The notes beneath the pieces are model-generated. The model was not told the origin of the DNA and did not search any database. It worked only from the letters and a program-made list of their open reading frames with translations. Below are positions 1 to 7,800 of a stretch of DNA of 16,101 nt, piece after piece. The stretch is from contig CAMLRH010000026.1 in the NCBI GenBank assembly GCA_946482375.1, positions 1 through 16,101 on the forward strand, in the 5' to 3' direction. How positions within the stretch are numbered: the stretch's first letter is position 1; the number at the start of each line of letters is the position of its first letter. Both the position numbers and the translations under genes were made by a program. The DNA comes from an uncultured Caulobacteraceae bacterium (GTDB taxonomy: Bacteria > Pseudomonadota > Alphaproteobacteria > Caulobacterales > Caulobacteraceae).

Positions 1-599
1 ACTATGCCGATCACGCGCGCGAGGCGGGGATGGAGGTTCCGGCCGAGCCGGTGCTGTTCATGAAGGGCTGCCGGTTGTCAGGTCCGGAAGACCCCATCCT
101 GCTGCCGCCCGGCGCCGAGCAGGTCGACTGGGAGGTGGAGCTCGCCATCATCATCGGCCGCGGGATTCTCGATGCCGGCGAAGAAGAAGCCGCCGGCGCG
201 ATCGCCGGCTACGCCACCTTCATCGACGTCTCGGAACGCGCCTGGCAGATGACGCGCGGCGGGCAGTGGGTGAAGGGCAAGAGCTGGGCTTCGTTCGCAC
301 CGCTGGGCCCTTGGCTCGTGACGCCGGACGAGATCGCGGACGTGCAGGGCCTGCCGATCTGGCTGAGCGTCAACGGCGAGAAGCTGCAGGACAGCTCCAC
401 CGCAGAGATGATCGTCGGCGCGGTCGGCCTCGTCAGCTATGTGAGCCGCTTCATGCCGCTATACCCCGGCGACGTGATCGCCACGGGAACGCCGGCGGGC
501 GTGGGCATGGGCTTTAGCCCGCCGCGCTATCTGAAGGCCGACGACAAGGTCCGCGCCGGCATCGAGGGGCTCGGCGAGCAGCGGCACGCCTGCCGCTAG
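1..599 (+). CDS. Fumarylacetoacetate hydrolase (FAH)-family protein, 5' end outside window
   Basis: This is the C-terminal part of a cytosolic FAH-fold enzyme. The family cleaves or isomerises C-C bonds in 2-oxo/acylpyruvate-type acids late in ring degradation. The frame is already open at the window edge and reads YADHAREAGMEVP, the usual family segment before EPVLFMK, so the Met at position 30 is internal and the true start lies upstream. Numbered from that Met, the metal-binding acidic residues are visible: Glu35 and Glu37 in DWEVELAIIIG, and Asp66 in FIDVSERAWQ. They are followed by GGQWVKGKSW, GPWLVT, the PGDVIATGTPAGVGMG loop and the terminal EGLGEQR. Exact substrate (acylpyruvate, ureidoglycolate or a 2-hydroxydienoate) cannot be told. 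Its stop codon overlaps that of the convergent dehydrogenase gene in the tetranucleotide CTAG. The family call is firm; the reaction is open. Confidence 0.93.
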   Translation, partial: YADHAREAGMEVPAEPVLFMKGCRLSGPEDPILLPPGAEQVDWEVELAIIIGRGILDAGEEEAAGAIAGYATFIDVSERAWQMTRGGQWVKGKSWASFAPLGPWLVTPDEIADVQGLPIWLSVNGEKLQDSSTAEMIVGAVGLVSYVSRFMPLYPGDVIATGTPAGVGMGFSPPRYLKADDKVRAGIEGLGEQRHACR

Positions 600-1540
600 C
601 GGTCCATCGGATCGCCGATGGACTGGTCCATGTCCCATAGGAGCTTCGCGGCGGCGGCGGCCGACGCAGTGGTTCCGCCGAGCTCACCCACCAGCACGCG
701 CAGGCGGTAGGTCCAGTGGTGCAGCGGATATTCCAGCGTCAGTCCAATAGCCCCGTGGAACTGGTGGCAGTCGTAGATCACCCGTGCGGCGGCTTCCTGC
801 GCATGGGCGGCGGCGAGCGCAGCGGCGGCCGGCGAGCCTGACCACGCGGCTTCCCGCACCAGCAGCCGGGCGGCGCGCACGAAGGTGGCGCATTCCGACA
901 GCCGGTGCTGGATCGCCTGGAACGCGCCCAAGGGCTGACCGAACTGCTTGCGCTCCTTCACATACTGAACGGTTCGGGACACCGCCGCGTCCGCCGCCCC
1001 GACGACCTCCGCCGCCAGCCCGAGCCGCCAGTATTGGCGGAACACATCGGGATTGATGCTCGCCGCCCGCGCCTTCGCGAGGTCGACGCCCTTTGGCGTG
1101 CCGAACGGGTAGCCGTAGAAGGACGGCGTCGCTTCCGCCTGCGCCGCCTCTACGTCGACGAGGCGAACGTCATCGCCCGTATCGACCAGCAGCGCGCCAC
1201 CCTCGGCCAGGAAGCGGATCGGGCGGCCAAGCGGCGCGGTCGCCAACGCCAGCGGTCTCGGCAGGTCCGCGCCCACCAGCGGGGCGATCAGCGACGAGGC
1301 CATAACCTCCACCGCATAAGGAACCCGCGCCATGGCCTCGATCAGGATGACCGCCTCGACCGGGCCCAGGCTCTCCTGACGGGCGATGTCCATGAAGCCG
1401 CCGCCGACGAGGTCACGCTCCAGGCCGGGGTTCGTGTGTACATACTCGGCGCTGCCGACGGGCAGTTCCTGGTACCGCTCGACCAGTTGGTCCAGCGCCG
1501 ACTCGATGGCGATCTGGTCTTCGGTGAGATCGAAGTTCAT
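596..1540 (-). CDS. Acyl-CoA dehydrogenase, short FAD-binding subunit
   Basis: The 314-residue protein has the acyl-CoA dehydrogenase fold but is shorter than the usual 380-400 residues. The C-terminal helical domain is recognisable: VKERKQFGQPLGAFQAIQ (194-211), which carries the FAD-pyrophosphate-binding Arg, and HQFHGAIGLTLEYPLHHW (259-276). The N-terminal helices are short, and the middle beta domain lacks the FSEPEAGSD-type signature found in the neighbouring protein. At the place where medium-chain enzymes carry the catalytic Glu (YEGT), this protein reads LGGT, so it probably cannot act alone. Its ATG overlaps the TGA of the larger dehydrogenase (ATGA) and is preceded by GGAGG at 6-nt spacing, so translation is coupled. 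I infer that it is the beta-like partner in a hetero-oligomeric dehydrogenase resembling ChsE/FadE pairs of actinobacterial steroid side-chain degradation. Substrate is unknown. Confidence 0.9.
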   Translation of the reverse strand: MNFDLTEDQIAIESALDQLVERYQELPVGSAEYVHTNPGLERDLVGGGFMDIARQESLGPVEAVILIEAMARVPYAVEVMASSLIAPLVGADLPRPLALATAPLGRPIRFLAEGGALLVDTGDDVRLVDVEAAQAEATPSFYGYPFGTPKGVDLAKARAASINPDVFRQYWRLGLAAEVVGAADAAVSRTVQYVKERKQFGQPLGAFQAIQHRLSECATFVRAARLLVREAAWSGSPAAAALAAAHAQEAAARVIYDCHQFHGAIGLTLEYPLHHWTYRLRVLVGELGGTTASAAAAAKLLWDMDQSIGDPMDR

Positions 1541-2691
1541 CGTTCGCCTCCACGCGGAAGCTGCAGCAGGTTGCGGGAGACGAGGTTCAGCTGGACCTCG
1601 GCCGCGCCGGCGCCGATGCCGATCGACATCGCCCGCTTGTAGGCGGCGGTGACCACCGGATCGACTTGGTAGAACAGGATGTCGGAGGCGAATTCGGCCA
1701 GGAACTCGACCACCTGCCGGTCGGCCCAGACGGCGGCGTAGCGGGCCACATTCACGCTGACATCCGCCGACTGTTCCTTCACGCGCCGGTCAATGACCTG
1801 CAACGCCATCAGCCGCGCGGCCTTCAGCGCCGCCTCGCATCGCGCCGCGCGCGCCTGGACGATCGGACTGCGAAGTTCGCCGTTCTGGCGCAGGTGCTCC
1901 AGCGCCCGATTGAACCCACGCCAGGTCAGGGCGTAGCGCGGCACGCCGATGCGCTCGTTGGCGAGGATCTGACCGGCGACGCTCCAGCCGGCGTTCTCAG
2001 GTCCGAGCAGCGCCGAGGCCGGAACTTCCGCTTCGTCGAAGAAGACCTCGTGCATGGCCCGCTGGCCCTGCAGGCCGGGAATGCGCCTGACGGTAATGCC
2101 CGGCGTATCCATCGGCACGAGGAAGACCGAGATGCCGGAATGGCGGTCGCCGCCAGTGCGCGCCAGCAAGACACAGGAGTCGGCGAAGCTCGCCGCCGAG
2201 GTCCAGATCTTCTGGCCGGATATGACGTAGCCGTTGTCGGTCGGGACCGCCCGCGTCCGCAGCCCGGCCAGGTCCGACCCCGCCTCCGGCTCCGAAAATC
2301 CCTGGCAGTAGGAAATAGCGCCGCTGCAAATCCGCGGCAGGTGGTAGGCCTGCTGCTCGGGCGAGCCGAACTTGATGATCGCCGGCCCGACCCAGTTGAT
2401 GCTCATGTACTGGTAGCCGCGCGGCTCGCCGACGCCCCACATCTCCTCGCCGAGAATCCAGTGGTGGAAGGCGTCTAGCCCCTCCCCGCCGTATTCGACC
2501 GGCCAGTGGGGGATGAGCAGGCCCTCTTCCGCCAGTATCGGACAGAATTTGCGCGAGAAGGCTACGGTCCCGTCGCTGCCGTTGTCGTAACCTTCGGAGA
2601 CGACCGGCCAGTCCGGCGGGAGATGGCGGTCGAGCGCATCGCGCAGGCGCGCGCGAAAGCTCCGATGTTGTTCGGTCCAGTGGAAATCCAC
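1537..2691 (-). CDS. Acyl-CoA dehydrogenase, large catalytic subunit
   Basis: This 384-residue cytosolic flavoenzyme subunit would carry out alpha,beta-dehydrogenation of an acyl-CoA. Domain order is an N-terminal helical domain (about 1-125), a middle beta domain with CQGFSEPEAGSDLAGL (129-144) and QKIWTSAA (160-167), then a C-terminal helical domain. Glu246 in LANERIGVPRYA sits where isovaleryl- and long-chain-type enzymes carry the helix-G catalytic base. The medium-chain-type position is Ala (AGAAEVQ), so Glu246 is the likely base. The usual KERKQFG flavin motif is absent, with GELRSPIVQ in its place, and the short partner downstream supplies it. The start is GTG at 2691, with GAGGG about 4 nt upstream; the nearby ATG at 2701-2703 is in another frame. 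It lies 98 nt after the thioesterase gene on the same strand. A steroid-, terpenoid- or other bulky acyl-CoA substrate is inference. Confidence 0.93.
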   Translation of the reverse strand: MDFHWTEQHRSFRARLRDALDRHLPPDWPVVSEGYDNGSDGTVAFSRKFCPILAEEGLLIPHWPVEYGGEGLDAFHHWILGEEMWGVGEPRGYQYMSINWVGPAIIKFGSPEQQAYHLPRICSGAISYCQGFSEPEAGSDLAGLRTRAVPTDNGYVISGQKIWTSAASFADSCVLLARTGGDRHSGISVFLVPMDTPGITVRRIPGLQGQRAMHEVFFDEAEVPASALLGPENAGWSVAGQILANERIGVPRYALTWRGFNRALEHLRQNGELRSPIVQARAARCEAALKAARLMALQVIDRRVKEQSADVSVNVARYAAVWADRQVVEFLAEFASDILFYQVDPVVTAAYKRAMSIGIGAGAAEVQLNLVSRNLLQLPRGGER

Positions 2692-2789
2692 GAGGCCCTC
2701 ATCTTGGATCGAGCGGGTTTCGCCTGGAGCTTACAAGGCCGGCCGGGCTTCTGATCCCGCCGCGTCGTCACCTTTGCTTTGAGCCGCCG

Positions 2790-3593
2790 TCACGGCCGGG
2801 CGGCGGGCGCGATGAACAGCGTCTGGTGCGCGCGTCCAAAGCCGCCGCGGCGGTCGCCGAGAATGGTGTTCACCAGCCCGACGCCCTCGCCCTGCATCAT
2901 CGTTTCCGAGGTCAGCAGGATCCACGGCTCGACCGGATTGCGGACCATATGGATGCAGATGTCGACGTTGGCGTAGGTCCATTCCGAGCGCAGCACGGGG
3001 CTGGAAAGCCCATTGCCGAAATCGGCCAGCATCGCCACCTGCACCAGCCCGTCGACGGGAACGCCCGGCACGATGTCGGCCCTGAACCGCGCCCAGATGG
3101 CGGCGTTTCCGGTCTCGTCAAAGTCGCCGAAGATGGTCCGCGTCTCGACCATGCCCGAGATCGCCATCTGCGGCTTCACCCACGCCCGCTCGGAAGTTTC
3201 CTCCGGGCTCGGGTAGGCCAAAGGCTCAGGGAAATCAGGGCACTCGCTGGTGCGAACGCGCAGCATCCTCGCCCGGCCCGTGACCTCCTCCCCATCGAGC
3301 AGGACGGACTCGACAATCTGCATCTTGCGCCCGTCGCGCACCACACGAGCCTCGCCCCTGATCGGCGCGAAGGGCGTCGGCCGCAGGATGTCGATATCCA
3401 GCCGCGCGCACAGCATCGGCCCCGGCGCCTCGACCTGATCGGCGAGATACGTCAGCAGTCCGGCGATGGCGACGCCATTCTGGTGTCCGGGATTCCACGG
3501 ACTGCGCGCCGCCTCGACCGGAACGAAGCTGTCGCCATGGCGGAGGAAGAAGGACGGGGATGGGGCAGCGTCGGCTTCGGCGAAAACCATCAT
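2790..3593 (-). CDS. TesB-like (double-hotdog) acyl-CoA thioesterase family protein
   Basis: The 267-residue protein has two hotdog folds in one chain. The N-terminal one covers about 20-115 and includes the helix NGVAIAGLLTYLAD. The C-terminal one covers about 165-262, with ADFGNGLSS, the strand WTYANVDICIHMVRNP and the ending GEGVGLVNTILGDRRGGFGRAHQTLFI read in two parts. This layout matches TesB-like/4HBT_3 acyl-CoA thioesterases, which hydrolyse CoA esters in the cytosol; some members have no proven activity. Two adjacent ATG codons (3593 and 3590) are possible starts, and I see only a weak ribosome site before either. It lies downstream of the first receptor's terminator, so it should need its own promoter, but I find no convincing one in 3594-3680. 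It is followed by the dehydrogenase pair, suggesting a role in release or recycling of CoA in the same catabolic route. Confidence 0.85.
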   Translation of the reverse strand: MMVFAEADAAPSPSFFLRHGDSFVPVEAARSPWNPGHQNGVAIAGLLTYLADQVEAPGPMLCARLDIDILRPTPFAPIRGEARVVRDGRKMQIVESVLLDGEEVTGRARMLRVRTSECPDFPEPLAYPSPEETSERAWVKPQMAISGMVETRTIFGDFDETGNAAIWARFRADIVPGVPVDGLVQVAMLADFGNGLSSPVLRSEWTYANVDICIHMVRNPVEPWILLTSETMMQGEGVGLVNTILGDRRGGFGRAHQTLFIAPAARP

Positions 3594-3680
3594 AAATCCG
3601 TGCGGTCGTTACCCCCGCACCTTGCCGCCCGGCCCGCCATCCGCAACCGGTGACGCTGGGTTACGGCGTCGTTTTCGCGC

Positions 3681-3717
3681 AAAGAAAGAGGCGGCGGGGC
3701 GTGGGACCCGCCGCCTC
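3681..3717 (-). terminator. Rho-independent terminator of the first receptor gene
   Basis: An 11-bp perfect inverted repeat (GAGGCGGCGGG at 3688-3698 and its complement at 3707-3717) encloses an 8-nt loop. On the minus strand it is followed by TTTCTTT (3687-3681). It lies 75 nt after the receptor stop and should insulate the receptor module from the thioesterase gene. Stem and flank are almost the same as in the terminator at 10119-10149. Confidence 0.85.
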
Positions 3718-3792
3718 AGTCGTTCCGGTTCAGAGGGGACCGAAGCGGAAAGGCATCCGCCGGTCGCCCCCCGCGACCGGCGGACAGAACCG

Positions 3793-4863
3793 TCAGCCTC
3801 CCCCGAAGCCGACGGAGAGACGGAAGTAGGGACCCTGGATGGTGCGATCGACGTCCCTGGCCTCGGCGATGCCGCCGTCGAAGACATCGGAGAACCGCTC
3901 CCACGAATAGCCCGCTCCCACCTTGAAGCGGTCGATCTCGTAGGAGAGCCCAAGGCTGGCGCCGAAGAACGGAACCTCGACGTCGCGGGTCGCGGTGCGA
4001 GGTTCGAGTTGGGTTTCGTTGACTGTGGTAGGACCGAAGGAGTCGAGAGCCCTGAAGAACTCGCCGACGGCGAAGTAGCGGGCGCGGGTATCGCCCTCCA
4101 GGCTCGTTTCCTGCTTTCCGAACAGCATGCCGCCGGTCAGCGACCAGTCGAGGTTGGCGCGGCCGAAATCGCCGATCTGGAACAGTCGCTTGGAGGCTTC
4201 CCAGGAGACCATCGGGCCAGTCCCCCTGAACTCGCCCGTTCGGGAGAACCGGGAGTCGTACTCGTTCCAGATAACCGGGCTGAAACTGTCGACATAGCCG
4301 GTCGGGAAAACGTACTCCGGAATGCCGACGAGGGATGTCCGGGATGTAGTTTCGAACTGGGCGTATCGCAGGCCCAGACTCACCGTGGAGCGCTCGTCTT
4401 CGCCGAACAGCCCGAGCCCCAGGTCACGGCCAACCTGGAAATCGACCAATGTGTGCTTCTCTTGATCGTGGGTTTCGGAAAGGCCTCCGCTGCGGCCGTC
4501 ATCGAGCCGCAGGCCGGGATTGGTGGCCTGATACTTGTCGTTGTAAGGGCCTTGTGTGAACTCGTAGCGCCACGTCTCCGCGACCCCATTGGTGCGGCCG
4601 AAACGGGCGCGCGCGGCGACCTGCCAGGGCCCGGCCTGCGGGCGGAAGGCGATCTTCACTTCGCGCTCGTCGCCCCAATCGAGATCCTCCTCCTGCGTCC
4701 CGATGGGGAAGGCCAGGGTCGGCGAGGTGAACTCGTCCACCCACGCCGGGCGGAAGACCTCATTCGGCGCATCGACCTGCGTCGTCATGCCACCAAGCTC
4801 GACCGTGAGCGGGTGGCGCCGCCCCACCTGCCCTGGCGTCACGCTCCACCACGGCTCGCCTGT
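3793..4863 (-). other. C-terminal second outer-membrane barrel domain of receptor copy 1
   Basis: This segment codes residues of about 1064-1419, after the point where TonB-dependent receptors normally end. It is rich in alternating strands with aromatic residues: HPLTVELGG, DLDWGDEREVKIAF, DFQVGRDLGLGLFG, STVSLGLRYAQFE, FRGTGPMVSWEAS, NLDWSLTGGMLFGKQ, GASLGLSYEI, GAGYSWERFSDVFDGG and the end GPYFRLSVGFGGG. From family knowledge this resembles MOMP/Lpg1974-type pore-forming outer-membrane proteins, which normally stand alone at about 300-400 residues. The resemblance is by eye; that it is an outer-membrane beta-structure is more certain than the family name. Confidence 0.6.
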
Positions 4864-7800
4864 CCAGGCCTTCGTCACCCGAAGACCGTACAGACGCGGC
4901 TCGTTGAGGAAGACGTTGGTGGTCAGGCCGGTGTCGTCGGAGTTGAGGAAGGCGCCGGTGATGTTGTCGCTATCGAGGACGTTCTTGACGTAGGCCATGA
5001 CGTTCCAGCCGGCATCGTCATTGGAGAAGATGGCCGCGAAGTTGACCTGCTCGAACGGCTGCAGCCGGTCGTAGGGATCGGAATTGATGATCCGGGTCCA
5101 CGCCTCTGACTGGCGGTAAAGGTCCGCATGCAAGGTCATCAGCCAGTCGCTTGGCAGCGGAACCGTATAGTCGACCGTCAGGGTCGCCGTCATGTCCGGA
5201 GCGTTGGGCAGCTCGTTGCCGGAGATATCCTTGGCGATGCCAGCGCCCATGTTGGGCACCGTGGACGGATCGAGGCCGTTAATGGTGCCGTCCGGCGCGA
5301 CCAAATCCGGGAAGTCGCCGTAATAGAGCTGGGTGCAGGTGCTGATGCCGATATACTCGATACTGTTCTGCTGGACGTAGGAGACCGGCACGATGCAGTT
5401 CGACGCGATGGTCGGCAGTGGTTTGATCACGAAGTAGTTGGGATCGCCGGCGGTGCGGTCCATAAGGTCGATGACGGCCTGGCCGTCGCCGACGCGGGTC
5501 TTCTCGAAGCCCAGCTTGAGGCCGAACTTGAGGTTCTCCAGCGGCCGCCAGTCCGCCTCTAATTCGCCGCCCCACACCTCGGCATCGAAGTTACGGTTCA
5601 AGGCCGAGCGATTGACGATCTCTGATATCTGGTAGCCCTGGTAATCATAATAGAAGAGTGACCCGTTGAGCGTCAGCCGCCCGTCCAGCAGCGTGTTCTT
5701 CGAACCGAGTTCGTAAGCGTCGATAAACTCCGGCTGGAACATTGGGGGATGCTCAAAGAAGAGCCGCTCCCGCATCAATTCGCCATTGCCCGAGCCATTG
5801 TACGTAGCGAACGCGAAGGTCGGCGGGTTCATGCCCCCAGCCTTGTAGCCGTGAGCGTACAATGCATAGAGTAGTGTCTCGTCGGCGAAGGCCAGGTTCG
5901 GCTTCCAGTCAAGCGTGATGCGCCCGGTCGGTTCGCGCCACTCCTCCTCGACTACTTCCGCCACGGGATGACCAATTGATTGCCCAGCCAGGAGCCAGCT
6001 CGGTATGCGCGGCGCGTGCTTCTTATCGACTGTGTAGCGCAGCCCGGCCGTCAGCTTCAGGTCCGGTGTGATATTGTAATAAGCCTCGCCGAAGATCGCA
6101 TAGGAGATCAGTCGGTAGGGGTTCTTCGACAGGAAATAGTTGTGACCTCTGTCGTTCAGACTGCCGATCGGGTTAGGGTCTATAGCGATGCATTGGTTTA
6201 GATTATACACCCCGAATGGATCACCCGGTAGCAGAGAGTCTAGGCAATCTGTGGCATCGCTCACACCCGGAACGTAATTCTCCGAAGAATGGAGCAAAGC
6301 GAACATGGTAAGACTGTTGACGAACACATAGTATTTGTTGACCGTATCATAGCGAACGAAGTTTGTGCCTAGATTGAAATTGAACGGCCCGTCAAAATCG
6401 GAGGAAAGGCGGAATTCCTGGCCGAACTGCGTCGCCTCGTGAGTTGAGAGGTCGCCGAGCGTCAGCCGATCAGAACATCCGAGTTGCGGATCGCAGAAGA
6501 TGCCATCCTCACTGAGAATTCCGCGATTTATGAAAATATCCGCGAAGCCTGCCTCCGTGTTGAAGGCTCCAGGGCGCGTGGTGAAGCGGTTGAAGTCCTG
6601 GGTGGAGAACAGCGCGTCAGCCGAGTAGTAGGTCTCTGACGTCAGCGTTAGACTGTCTGCGAGATCGAAGTCGACCGACAAATAAGCGACATCCGCCCTG
6701 GCTTTGTAGCTGGGCTCGTAGCTCGACTCGATCACCCGCAGGTCGCGAGATTGTGTAGAGTTAAGATATACGTCAAAGCCCACGTGTGTGGGGAAGCCAA
6801 TGGTGCCTAAGGGGCCATAGTAGGGCAGCGCATAGCCGTTCGGCGTCTGAAACGACTCCTCCGAATACAGCGACGCCGCCTCGCAGCCCTGTGAAAGGTA
6901 CGTCAGGACCTGCAGCGCGCCATTGCCTCCCCCGCCGCTCGAAGCGCCGCCTTGGTTCGGCTGGGGCACCGGCACGCCGCCGATGTCGGTGGGGAAGGTG
7001 TCCTTCTTGCAGAGCTGCTTGCCCGAGCGCAGGCGATCGTCGTCTTCCTCGAAGTGCTCCCAGATGAAGTTGGCGCGGATGCGCTCGGTCGGGTCGAAGC
7101 GCAGAGACAAGCGCGTCGACCAGATGTCGCGGCCGTCAATCTGGTTACCGGTCACTTCGTTGGTGACGTAGCCGTCGCGCTTGGTCCAGGCACCGGCGAG
7201 GCGCAGGGCCAGGCGGTCCTCCACCAGCGGCAGGTTGATCATTCCTTCCAGCCGCGTGGAGCCATAGTTGGCGACATCGGCAGAGGCCCGGGCCTCAAAG
7301 TCGTAGCGCGGTTTCTGGGTGATCAGGTTGACCACGCCCGCGGTGGCGTTGCGGCCGTACAGCGTGCCCTGAGGACCGCGCAGGACCTCCACGCGCTGCA
7401 TGTCGTAGAATTCCTGCTCGAAGAAGCGGTTCTGGATCGTCGCGGCATTGTTGAACGCCACGGCCACAGCCGGGTCGGTGGTTGCCGAGATGGCTTGCGT
7501 GCCAATGCCGCGGATCTGGATCGAGTAGGAGCTGAAATTCGTCTTGGTGAAGGTGAAGTTCGGGACCTGGGTCATCAGGTCCGGACCGCCGGCGATTTGT
7601 TGACGCGTCAGGTCTTCCTGCGTAAACGCCGAAATGGCGATCGGCACGTCCTGGATGTCTTCTTCCCGCTTCTGCGCCGTCACCACCAGCGCTTCGACTG
7701 TTCCGTCAGCGCCGTCGTTCGCGCTTCCGGCCTGGGGGCTCTGGGCCAGCATGATGGTGCGACCGTCGTCCGACGCGATCTCCAACCCCGTGCCCGCGAT

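Noticed and set aside
30..599. Treating the Met at position 30 as the start of the FAH-family gene
   Set aside because: The upstream frame is open to the edge and reads YADHAREAG, a conserved part of the family, so the gene is cut by the window.
3466..5109. Long open frame (about 547 codons) on the plus strand opposite receptor 1
   Set aside because: It is antisense to a clearly coding region, has no recognisable domains and is Arg/Gly/Ala/Pro-rich as expected from GC-rich shadow frames.
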